From NCBI GenBank assembly GCA_002421565.1, contig DIKC01000098.1:1-21280 (forward strand): DNA of 21,280 nt, read 5' to 3'. The translations under genes were made by a program, and so were the position numbers. This DNA is from Desulfobulbaceae bacterium UBA5628. Its GTDB lineage: Bacteria; Desulfobacterota; Desulfobulbia; Desulfobulbales; Desulfurivibrionaceae. Under the pieces are notes generated by a model, which worked only from the letters and a program-made list of their open reading frames with translations, did no database searches and was not told the DNA's origin. Shown here in pieces: positions 14,580-21,131 of the stretch (its first letter is position 1; every line of letters starts with the position of its first letter).

Positions 14580-15971
14580 ATGTCAAAACCTTTAAAAGAG
14601 ACCATTCGCAGCCTGGGGCGTTCCCTGAAAATTTTTCTCAATACCTCCCATTTTCCCACCCTCGTCCTTACCGTGGTCGTAACCCTGGCGGTGGTGCTGT
14701 TTGCCAATATCACTCCCGCCTCCCTGCCGGAACGGCGGGCCTTGCCCAGCTTGCCCGGATTGGCGGAAAAGGCGCTCAAGGATGACAGTCTGGCCGCCCT
14801 GGCCGGGGCCGATTTTCCCGCCGGTTACACCGAAATCAACGGCACCCTGCAACCCGGCGACACCTTGGGCAACGCCTTGCGCCGCCGCCAGGTCAGCGAG
14901 CAGATCCGTTCCCAGATCATCAATGCCCTGGACGGCCACCTTGATTTCCGCAACCTGCGGCCCTCCGACCGTTACGCGGTGATCCTCGACGAGGCCGGGG
15001 AGTTGGCGGCCTATCGTTACGAATCCGGCCCCCTGGATATTTATCAGGTAATCCGCACCCCGGACAATGAATTCCAGACCGAAAAACTGGCGGTTCCCCT
15101 GGAGCAGCGAGTCGTCGAACTGGCCGGCCGGGTTGAATCCTCCCTCTTTGCCGCCTTCCAGCCCCACGGAGAAGAGGCCAAGCTGATCTACACCTTTGCC
15201 GATATTTTCGCGGCCAGGATCGATTTCAACACCGAAACCAGAAACGGCGACAAATTCGGCCTGATCTTCGAAAAGTATTACAAGGACGGGGAGTTTGTCG
15301 GCTACGGCCGGATCCTGAGCGCCAAGTACCAGCGCCGGGACGGCGAAGTGCTGGAGGCCTTTTTTTACGAGTCGGAAAAGACCCCCGGCTCCTATTTTGA
15401 CCGCCAGGGCCATGAACTTGGCGCCTCTTTTATTCGTTCGCCGGTGCCGATGGGGCGGGTCACCTCCGGCTTCAGCCCCAATCGGCTCCATCCGGTGCTG
15501 AACGTGGTTCGGCCCCACCTGGCGGTGGATCTGGCCGCGCCGGTGGGTACCCCGGTAATCGCGGCGGCCGACGGCCGGGTGGTGCTGGCCGGCTGGAACG
15601 GCGGCTACGGCAACCAGGTGATTCTGGAGCATGCCAACGGTTATCGCACCCAGTACGGTCATTTCTCCCGGATTCGGCCTGGCCTCAAGGTGGGCGACCG
15701 GGTACGCCAGAAGGAAGTGATCGGCTATGTCGGGGCCACCGGCCTGGCCACCGGCCCCCATGTCTGCTATCGGGTGCAGCACAACGGTCGTTTTGTCGAT
15801 CCCCTGGGTCTTAAATTCCGGCCTCGTTCGGTGCTGGCCGGGGCCGAACTGGCCGGCTTCCAGGGCCAGGCCGAAGCGGTGAGCAAAATGGCCCAAGGCG
15901 GCGGGGTCGGCCGGGTGGTGCAGGTCAAAAACATCACCGTCACCCCGGACCGGAAGATATTCCTCCTTTGA
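14580..15971 (+). CDS. Membrane-anchored M23 family (LytM-like) metallopeptidase
   Basis: 463 residues from ATG 14580. One N-terminal transmembrane segment (about 25-44, PTLVLTVVVTLAVVLFAN) leaves the rest in the periplasm. A middle region (~75-280, beginning LQPGDTLGNAL) resembles the OapA/MepM N-terminal modules that precede M23 domains. The peptidase domain (~300-430) has H313-x3-D317 (HLAVD) as zinc ligands, H361 (QYGHF), and GPH394-V-C396, where the usual HxH has Cys in place of the second, zinc-binding His. I recall a Cys at this place in other M23 proteins, so activity is not excluded. Likely role: cutting peptidoglycan cross-links during growth or division. Its TGA overlaps the trmL start. 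Confidence 0.92.
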   Translation: MSKPLKETIRSLGRSLKIFLNTSHFPTLVLTVVVTLAVVLFANITPASLPERRALPSLPGLAEKALKDDSLAALAGADFPAGYTEINGTLQPGDTLGNALRRRQVSEQIRSQIINALDGHLDFRNLRPSDRYAVILDEAGELAAYRYESGPLDIYQVIRTPDNEFQTEKLAVPLEQRVVELAGRVESSLFAAFQPHGEEAKLIYTFADIFAARIDFNTETRNGDKFGLIFEKYYKDGEFVGYGRILSAKYQRRDGEVLEAFFYESEKTPGSYFDRQGHELGASFIRSPVPMGRVTSGFSPNRLHPVLNVVRPHLAVDLAAPVGTPVIAAADGRVVLAGWNGGYGNQVILEHANGYRTQYGHFSRIRPGLKVGDRVRQKEVIGYVGATGLATGPHVCYRVQHNGRFVDPLGLKFRPRSVLAGAELAGFQGQAEAVSKMAQGGGVGRVVQVKNITVTPDRKIFLL

Positions 15972-16426
15972 TTCCACCCTTCAACATCGTCCTGGTCAAC
16001 CCGGAAATCCCGCCCAACACCGGCAGCATCGCCCGCTTGTGCGGGGCCACCGACACCATCCTCCATCTGGTCAAGCCCCTGGGTTTCAGCACCGACGACA
16101 AGCAACTCAAGCGGGCCGGGCTCGATTACTGGCAACATGTGCGGATCGTCTACTGGGAGAGTCTGGATGATTTTCTCGCGGCCCAGGATGAAGCGCGGCT
16201 CTATTTTCTGACCAAAAAGGTTTCCCGGCTCTATACCGAAATCAGCTACCAGCCGGGGGATTTTCTCGTTTTCGGCCGGGAAACCGTGGGGTTGCCGGCG
16301 GAAATCGTCTCGCTTTACGCGGATCGCTGTTGCGCCATTCCCATGTCCAACCCCAACATTCGCAGCCTCAATCTGGCCCAGGCCGCGGCGGTGGTTCTCT
16401 ACGAAGCCCTGCGCCAGCAACGCTGA
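15968..16426 (+). CDS. trmL: tRNA (cytidine/uridine-34-2'-O)-methyltransferase TrmL
   Basis: SPOUT methyltransferase that 2'-O-methylates the wobble nucleotide of tRNA-Leu species. 152 residues, usual for TrmL. The N-terminus FNIVLVNPEIPPNTGSIARLCGA, then LGFSTDDKQLKRAGLDYW, FGRETVGLP and NIRSLNLAQAAAVVLYE (the knot motifs) match the family throughout. The start is taken as TTG 15968, overlapping the M23 stop (TTGA), because homologues begin two or three residues before NIVL and no ATG or GTG is available. In E. coli, TrmL prefers tRNA already carrying (ms2)i6A37, made by MiaA and MiaB, both encoded in this window. Confidence 0.95.
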   Translation: MIPPFNIVLVNPEIPPNTGSIARLCGATDTILHLVKPLGFSTDDKQLKRAGLDYWQHVRIVYWESLDDFLAAQDEARLYFLTKKVSRLYTEISYQPGDFLVFGRETVGLPAEIVSLYADRCCAIPMSNPNIRSLNLAQAAAVVLYEALRQQR

Positions 16427-16443
16427 CCACAAGGAGGAAAAAG

Positions 16444-16890
16444 ATGAGCACCCAGACCATCCGCCTGGAAAACGGCACCGAATACAGCGGTGAAATGGAG
16501 AACAACCGCCCCCACGGCCACGGGGTGCTGCTCGATTCCCAGGGCAACCGTTATCAGGGCGAGTTCAAGGACGGTAAGATGGATGGCAAAGGCGAACTGG
16601 CCCAGGCGGACGGGACTACCTACATGGGAGAGTTCAAGGAGAATATGTTCCACGGCCAGGGGGTTTTGCTCCAGCCCAATAACTGCCGCTACGAAGGGGA
16701 ATTCGCCAACAACCGTTTTCACGGCCAAGGAAAGCTGGTGCAGGGAGACGGCAGCGGCTGGGAAGGAGGATTCAGCGATGGCGCCATTGCCGGGGCAGGG
16801 GTAATCAGCATGCCAAGCGGCGAACGAATCAAGGGCAGTTTCGTTGATGGCGCCTTTCAGCCGGAGAAAGAGCCGGGTGGCTCAGCCTGA
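16444..16890 (+). CDS. MORN-repeat protein
   Basis: 148 residues, almost entirely MORN repeats with an exact 23-residue period: Y14, Y37, Y60, Y83, then W106 and I129 at the same phase, each followed by x-G-E-F/M and HGxG. No signal peptide or membrane segment is seen, so it is probably cytoplasmic. Bacterial MORN proteins form elongated beta sheets and are often of unknown role; lipid and protein binding have been proposed. A perfect AAGGAGG lies 6 bases before the ATG, stronger than for its neighbours, suggesting high translation. It follows trmL by 17 bases and closes the M23-trmL-MORN operon. Confidence 0.9.
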   Translation: MSTQTIRLENGTEYSGEMENNRPHGHGVLLDSQGNRYQGEFKDGKMDGKGELAQADGTTYMGEFKENMFHGQGVLLQPNNCRYEGEFANNRFHGQGKLVQGDGSGWEGGFSDGAIAGAGVISMPSGERIKGSFVDGAFQPEKEPGGSA

Positions 16891-16909
16891 TTGAGCTGAA
16901 CCACCCGGC
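16872..16909 (+). terminator. Hairpin at the end of the MORN gene, possible terminator
   Basis: GCCGGGTGG (16872-16880) and CCACCCGGC (16901-16909) are perfect 9-base arms. CAGC/GCTG can extend the stem inside. The MORN stop codon (16888-16890) lies in the loop. There is no T tract after it, so termination would be weak or Rho-assisted. Confidence 0.5.
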
Positions 16910-16926
16910 CGGAGGAGAGAAAGACC

Positions 16927-16943
16927 GGTGCGCTTTGCGCACC
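16927..16943 (-). terminator. Hairpin terminator of the ZraP-like gene
   Basis: GGTGCGC (16927-16933), loop of 3, GCGCACC (16937-16943). It lies 8 bases beyond the stop of the minus-strand ZraP-like gene. On that strand it is followed by GGTCTTTCTC, a poor T tract. It may also act on the convergent MORN operon. Confidence 0.6.
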
Positions 16944-16951
16944 TGATGATA

Positions 16952-17347
16952 TTACTGATTTACGCAAGCACCACCGCCGCAGGCACCGCCGCCCATACCA
17001 CATCGGCCACTGATTCCGGCAGTCTGGGCTTTTTGACGCATCTGTTCCTGCAAGTCAAAAAGTTCGTTGGATAGGCTGGTCGCTCTTGCTTCGTCAGGGT
17101 TGGCGGCCCTAAGTACGGCTTGCAATTCTGTCCTTTTGCTGTTGATCTGACGTCGCAGATCCAGGGTTTCATTTAAAAATTGTTCCCTCTGCTGCAGGGT
17201 CGCATCATCCAATTGGGCCACCCCCTGCTGCCCCCCAATGCCGTAGCCAGGCCCTCCAACACCCAGACCCGGCCGGGCGGCAGCGATGCCACTCCCCAGT
17301 AATCCCAGACATGCCACCAAGGCGATTGTCATTATGCTCTTTTTCAT
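16952..17347 (-). CDS. ZraP/CpxP/Spy-like periplasmic protein with Cys-Gly tail
   Basis: 131 residues from ATG 17347, which has GGAGG 7 bases upstream; a GTG two codons earlier is less likely. An N-terminal signal peptide (MKKSIMTIALVACLGLLGSGIAAA, ~24 residues) is followed by a Gly-rich stretch. A helical part at ~46-110 (LQQREQFLNETLDLRRQI ... ANPDEARATSLSNELFDL) matches the zinc-resistance-associated (ZraP) pattern. The tail GRCGMGGGACGGGACVNQ has C116, C123 and C128, likely metal ligands. Such proteins are periplasmic chaperones or metal buffers that also damp their sensor kinase. The divergent neighbour is a ZraS-like kinase, which strongly supports the call. A sigma-54-like element lies upstream. 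Confidence 0.8.
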   Translation of the reverse strand: MKKSIMTIALVACLGLLGSGIAAARPGLGVGGPGYGIGGQQGVAQLDDATLQQREQFLNETLDLRRQINSKRTELQAVLRAANPDEARATSLSNELFDLQEQMRQKAQTAGISGRCGMGGGACGGGACVNQ

Positions 17348-17378
17348 CGTCACACCTCCAAAGATGTTTTAGTTTCCC

Positions 17379-17396
17379 CGCGGGACTATTCCCGCG
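17379..17396 (-). promoter_or_regulatory. 5' leader hairpin of the ZraP-like gene
   Basis: CGCGGG (17379-17384) and CCCGCG (17391-17396) form a perfect 6-base-pair GC stem with a 6-base loop. If transcription starts ~12 bases after the -12 box (about 17400), this stem sits at the very 5' end of the mRNA, where it could protect it from decay. Confidence 0.4.
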
Positions 17397-17409
17397 CTGA
17401 CGGGCTTTA

Positions 17410-17425
17410 ATACAACAACCGTGCC
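17410..17425 (-). promoter_or_regulatory. Sigma-54-like promoter of the ZraP-like gene
   Basis: The minus strand reads TGGCACGGTTGTTGTA from 17426 to 17411. The consensus is TGGCACG-N4-TTGCW, so there is one mismatch, GT for GC at -12. Spacing GG-N10-GT is exact. The start codon is ~63 bases from the -12 box. The matching element on the other strand (17621-17636) supports function. A changed -12 GC usually weakens such promoters, hence moderate confidence. Confidence 0.5.
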
Positions 17426-17442
17426 AACAGGCGAATACTTTG

Positions 17443-17456
17443 ATCAGCTTACTGAT
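17443..17456. repeat. Inverted repeat near the ZraP-like promoter
   Basis: ATCAG (17443-17447), 4 bases, CTGAT (17452-17456). It lies ~17-30 bases upstream of the -24 box of the ZraP-like gene and may be a protein-binding site. Confidence 0.3.
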
Positions 17457-17516
17457 AACACGTATTTTATGGCTAAAATCATTCTTGAGACTTACTGGCC
17501 GTGAATGGATAGTTTG

Positions 17517-17562
17517 TATCCGCAAGCAAACAGTATCTGGATACTTTTTATACAACCGGATA
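17517..17562. promoter_or_regulatory. Nested dyad, candidate activator-binding site between the divergent genes
   Basis: A perfect dyad AGTATC-TG-GATACT (17532-17545) is flanked almost symmetrically by TATCCG (17517-17522) and CGGATA (17557-17562). Its centre is ~113 bases from the -24 box of the ZraP-like gene and ~82 bases from that of the kinase gene. These are usual distances for a sigma-54 enhancer-binding protein. Confidence 0.4.
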
Positions 17563-17620
17563 AGGTCAGCATGCCTATCAATGGTCATAATTGCCGCTCT
17601 CCCCGGATATCTTCCATGAC

Positions 17621-17636
17621 GGCACGGAATGTGTAT
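17621..17636 (+). promoter_or_regulatory. Sigma-54-like promoter of the sensor kinase gene
   Basis: GGCACGG (17621-17627), 4 bases, TGTAT (17632-17636). This matches the element of the divergent gene at the same spacing (GGCACGG-N4-TGTAT). Against the sigma-54 consensus the -24 half is good (GGCACG) but the -12 half (GTGTA) is poor. It would start near 17646, inside the palindrome TGGTTAACCA (17643-17652), leaving a ~50-base leader. Confidence 0.4.
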
Positions 17637-17696
17637 GGAATTTGGTTAACCATGAAGTGATGCCTTGCCAATAAATACAAATATGATGAGCCTGCC

Positions 17697-19556
17697 ATGT
17701 TGATCCGCAAACGACATTTTCTTTACGCCTCGCCCTGGATTTTTGCAGCGGCGGTCGGCATCCTGTTGGTTATCATAATTTTCTTCGCCTTAAGCAACAT
17801 GCGGCGAGAGCAACAAGTAATGCGGGAAAATCTCTTCAATCGGTCTCAGGCGGTGGCGCGGATGGTGGGGGCCGGAACCAGAACCGCTATTATGATGGGC
17901 TTAGGAACGCCGCAGGTGCAACATTTGATCGAGCAGGCGGCCGAGGAGCCCGATATTCGTTATCTTATGGTAATGGACGGTAATTATGAAATTCTGGCCC
18001 ACAGTGATCCAATCAGAATAGGAGAGCGACTCGCTGACCGACTTGCCAGGTTACCATCGGCATCAAGGCAGGGATACTACCGGATTGTTGAGTCTGAAAA
18101 TAATAAGGGCAAGGTCTTTGAATTGACCAGCGCCTTCCGTCCCCTTGAAGGCAGAGGACAGGGGATGATGCAGAGGGGCTTGCCGGGAAAATACTGCAAC
18201 GAATGTTCGAAGGATGGTTCCCCCTCCCATACAGGGCCAGATGGCCGTCTTGACTGGTGTGCCCAAGGTCTCGGCAACCATCCGCCGGGCGTCGAGAACG
18301 CCGCCCTGCCGGCCCGTTTCATCGTGGTCGGATTGGACATGGGTGCCGAAGAGGCGATCATTCGCCAGGGCATTTATCATATCTTTTTTATCTCCCTGGC
18401 CCTCTTTTTGGCCGGCCTGGGGGGCTGGACCGCCCTGCTGGGCGCCCAGGGTTTCCGCACCTCCCAGCAAACCCTTAACTACATGCGGATTTTCAGCGGC
18501 CGCCTGATTTCCCGCCTGCCCTTGGGGGTGATCGCCACCGCCGACCCCGCCTCGCCCGCCGATCCCGGCCGGATCAAGACCTTCAATCCGGCCGCCGCCG
18601 CCCTGCTCGGCCTGGAACCGGCAACCGTGCTCAATCTTCGTCCGCAAGAGGCGCTGCCCGCCCCCTTTGCCGCCCTGTTGAGCGCTGCCGCTTGCCCCGA
18701 TGGCGAGAATTCGGCAGACCCGGCCTCCTCCGCTTGCGAGCAAGAGGTGGAATATCAAACCACCAACGGCCGGCATTTAACTCTGCAAGTGGCGGTGATG
18801 GCGATGGATGATCCGGGCAAGGGGGTTATCGGCCGGGTACTGCTGCTCCAGGACGTAAGCGAACGCAAGCGGCTGGAACGGGAAATGGGCAAACATGAAC
18901 GGCTGCTCGCCTTGGGCAAGATGGCGGCCGGGGTGGCCCATGAGGTGCGCAACCCGCTCAGTTCGATCAAGGGCCTGGCCGCCCTTCTGGGGGCCAAATT
19001 CGCCCCGGAGAGCCCGGAGCAGGAGGCGGCCGGTCTGCTGGTCAGCCAGGTGGAAAGATTGAACCGGGCGATCAGCGAGCTGCTCGATTACGCCCGTCCC
19101 CTGCCCTTGCAACGGCATCCTTTAGACCTTAACCGGCTGCTGGCCGATTCCCTTAAGCTGATGCAGACCGAAGCCGAAGCGCTGGGAATAACCCTCGACT
19201 ACCGGAATAATCCGGCCCTGCCGCCGGTCAATGGTGATCCCGACCGGCTGGGGCAGGTTCTGCTCAACCTGTATCTCAACAGTTTTCAGGCCATGCCCGA
19301 GGGAGGAGAATTGCGGGTGCGGGCGGAGGCCGCCGCCGGGGGTAATGAGGTGGTTATTACGGTAAGCGACCGCGGCCAGGGCATTCCGCCGGAATTGATC
19401 GGCCAGATTTTTGACCCCTATGTTACCGGCAAGGCCGACGGGGTCGGCCTGGGACTGGCCATGGCTTACAAAATCATCGACGAACATGGGGGGCGGATCA
19501 CGATCAGCAGCCAGGTCGGGGCCGGCGCCACGGTCACCATCACCCTGCCCTGTTAA
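17697..19556 (+). CDS. ZraS/HydH-like sensor histidine kinase with Cys-containing periplasmic domain
   Basis: 619 residues. Transmembrane segments lie at about 12-32 and 226-249, enclosing a periplasmic sensor domain. The sensor has a Cys/His cluster: C167-NE-C170, H178, C188, H195. A PAS-like domain follows at ~270-385 (LPLGVIATA ... FNPAAAALLGL ... LLLQDVSER). The HisKA H-box is AGVAHEVRNPLSSIKG (phospho-acceptor H415), with N-box NLYLNSFQAM, G1 DRGQGIPP, F-box FDPYVTGK and G2 GVGLGLAMA. The HEVRNPLSSIKG form is typical of kinases that pair with sigma-54-activating regulators. No response regulator is encoded next to it; murA is convergent 6 bases away. GC content jumps at about 18240-18300, between sensor and core. 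The Shine-Dalgarno is weak. Confidence 0.92.
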   Translation: MLIRKRHFLYASPWIFAAAVGILLVIIIFFALSNMRREQQVMRENLFNRSQAVARMVGAGTRTAIMMGLGTPQVQHLIEQAAEEPDIRYLMVMDGNYEILAHSDPIRIGERLADRLARLPSASRQGYYRIVESENNKGKVFELTSAFRPLEGRGQGMMQRGLPGKYCNECSKDGSPSHTGPDGRLDWCAQGLGNHPPGVENAALPARFIVVGLDMGAEEAIIRQGIYHIFFISLALFLAGLGGWTALLGAQGFRTSQQTLNYMRIFSGRLISRLPLGVIATADPASPADPGRIKTFNPAAAALLGLEPATVLNLRPQEALPAPFAALLSAAACPDGENSADPASSACEQEVEYQTTNGRHLTLQVAVMAMDDPGKGVIGRVLLLQDVSERKRLEREMGKHERLLALGKMAAGVAHEVRNPLSSIKGLAALLGAKFAPESPEQEAAGLLVSQVERLNRAISELLDYARPLPLQRHPLDLNRLLADSLKLMQTEAEALGITLDYRNNPALPPVNGDPDRLGQVLLNLYLNSFQAMPEGGELRVRAEAAAGGNEVVITVSDRGQGIPPELIGQIFDPYVTGKADGVGLGLAMAYKIIDEHGGRITISSQVGAGATVTITLPC

Positions 19557-19562
19557 GACTGT

Positions 19563-20825
19563 TTACTCCGCTTCCCGGTGGATGCTGGCTCCGACCCGGG
19601 TCAGTTTGCCGACCAGATCGTCGTAGCCCCGGTCGAGATGATAGACCCGGGAAATTTCGGTGACCCCTTCGGCGGCCAAGCCGGCCACCACCAGAGAGGC
19701 GCTGGCCCTGAGATCGGTGGCCATTACCTTGGCCCCCAGGAGGCTGCCGGTGCCGTTGACAATGGCGCTGTGGCCGTCCACCCGGATGTCGGCCCCCATC
19801 CGCCGCAATTCCGCCACGTGCATGAAGCGGTTTTCAAAGATCGTCTCGGTGATCATGCTTAAACCTTGGGCCAGACACATCAGGGCCATCATCTGGGCCT
19901 GAAGATCGGTGGGGAAACCGGGATACGGCATGGTTTTAAGATCAACCCCCTTGAGCGGCCCTTTTCTCGCCACCCGGATCGTATCCCGCCCTTCTTCCAC
20001 TTTCACTCCGGCGGCCCGCAGTTTCTCAAAGAGTGACGGCAACAGGGAGGGATCGCAGTTGGTCAGGGTAAGTTCGCCGCCCACCGCCGCCACCGCCACC
20101 AGATAGGTGCCGGTTTCGATCCGGTCCGGGAGAATCCTGATTCGGGCCGGGCGCAGTTTTTTCACCCCTTCCACCACCAGGGTATCGCTGTCCCGGCCCA
20201 CGATCCTGGCGCCCATGCCGGTAAGCATGTCGATCAGATTGCCCACCTCCGGCTCCCGGGCCGCGTTTTTGATGGTGGTTATCCCATCGGCCAGCACGGC
20301 CGCCATCAGGATGTTTTCGGTGGCGGTGACCGAGGGGATGTCGAAATAGACGGTGCCGCCGTGCATCCGGCCATTGTCCACCTCGGCATCGACGTAACCC
20401 TGGGCCAGTTGGTGGCTTACCCCCAGTTGCTGCAAGCCCTGGAGATGGAAATTGATCGGCCTGGCCCCGATGGCGCAACCGCCGGGCAGGGAAACCCGCG
20501 CCCGGCCCAGGCGGGCCAGGAGCGGCCCCAGCACCAGCACCGAGGCGCGCATGGTTTTCACCAACTCATAAGGGGCTTCGGGGTTGTTCAGGCCGCCAGC
20601 ATCGAGTGTGACGCGACCGTCTTCGTGGTGCTCGGCCGTCACGCCCATGTTGCGGATCAGCTTGAGCATGGTCGACACGTCTTGCAGGCGCGGCACATTG
20701 GCCAAGGTCACGGGCTCGGCGCTGAGCAAAGCGGCGCACAGCTCGGGCAGGGCGGCGTTCTTGGCACCCGACACCTCAAGCGTGCCTTGCAGGCGGTGGC
20801 CGCCACGAATTTTCAGTTTGTCCAT
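19563..20825 (-). CDS. murA: UDP-N-acetylglucosamine 1-carboxyvinyltransferase; probably a two-lineage hybrid
   Basis: Transfers enolpyruvate from PEP to UDP-GlcNAc, the first committed step of peptidoglycan synthesis; target of fosfomycin. 420 residues, full length. K22 (SGAKNAAL) and the catalytic C117 in [13 protein letters not shown] are present, so it keeps the fosfomycin-sensitive Cys. It ends 6 bases from the convergent kinase gene. Residues ~1-80 ([27 protein letters not shown]) read like betaproteobacterial MurA. From about residue 95 on ([32 protein letters not shown]) the style matches the rest of the window. The switch falls in the conserved [14 protein letters not shown], at about 20540-20600. 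The frame is intact, so the gene call is sound, but it may not exist in any single organism. Confidence 0.93.
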   Translation of the reverse strand: MDKLKIRGGHRLQGTLEVSGAKNAALPELCAALLSAEPVTLANVPRLQDVSTMLKLIRNMGVTAEHHEDGRVTLDAGGLNNPEAPYELVKTMRASVLVLGPLLARLGRARVSLPGGCAIGARPINFHLQGLQQLGVSHQLAQGYVDAEVDNGRMHGGTVYFDIPSVTATENILMAAVLADGITTIKNAAREPEVGNLIDMLTGMGARIVGRDSDTLVVEGVKKLRPARIRILPDRIETGTYLVAVAAVGGELTLTNCDPSLLPSLFEKLRAAGVKVEEGRDTIRVARKGPLKGVDLKTMPYPGFPTDLQAQMMALMCLAQGLSMITETIFENRFMHVAELRRMGADIRVDGHSAIVNGTGSLLGAKVMATDLRASASLVVAGLAAEGVTEISRVYHLDRGYDDLVGKLTRVGASIHREAE

Positions 20826-20863
20826 GGGTCAGGTCGGTGCGTTGCGGCCCGAAGGCCTTCGGA

Positions 20864-21106
20864 TCATGGGGCTTGCGCAGCCCACTCGGCGGGCGTGAAG
20901 GTTTTCATCGACAAGGCGTGCACCTCGTCGGTCTTCATCCGCGCGCCGAGCGTGGCGAACACGCGCTGGTGGCGCTGGATGGCGCGCTTGCCTTCGAACT
21001 CGGGCGAGACGACCAGCGCGGTCCAGTGGCGACCGTCGCCGTCGACGTCGATGTAGTCGCAGCGCAGCGAAGCGCTGATGATGGATTTCAGTTCGTCGGC
21101 AGTCAT
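20864..21106 (-). CDS. ibaG: BolA family protein (IbaG-like)
   Basis: 80 residues, the usual size of BolA/IbaG. The pattern VDGDGRHWTALVVSPEFEGKRAIQRHQRVFATLGARM, followed by the EVHALSMKTFTPAEW end, is the BolA fold with its conserved His (RHQ) and the C-terminal HALSMKT block. The usual metal-site Cys/His positions are partly present. BolA proteins work with monothiol glutaredoxins in Fe-S handling; IbaG is linked to envelope homeostasis and usually sits before murA, as here (38 bases apart). It follows the permease gene by 25 bases. The sequence looks betaproteobacterial, in contrast to most of the window. Confidence 0.92.
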   Translation of the reverse strand: MTADELKSIISASLRCDYIDVDGDGRHWTALVVSPEFEGKRAIQRHQRVFATLGARMKTDEVHALSMKTFTPAEWAAQAP

Positions 21107-21131
21107 GGTGCGGAAGGGCTGGAAGAAGGTT

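Noticed and set aside
14592..15977. 461-codon open frame antisense to the M23 peptidase gene
   Set aside because: A shadow of GC-rich codon bias; composition (His, Gly, Gln rich) is unlike a real protein and the sense frame is a clear family member. Similar long antisense frames under cimA, lysC, serC and murA were dropped for the same reason.
17205..17588. Minus-strand open frame of 127 codons overlapping the ZraP-like gene and its promoter region
   Set aside because: It overlaps the signal peptide gene in another frame, covers the candidate promoter and hairpin, and its residues show no family pattern.
17697..19556. Kinase plus following genes as a complete two-component operon
   Set aside because: No receiver or AAA+ regulator is encoded in the window; murA is convergent right after it.
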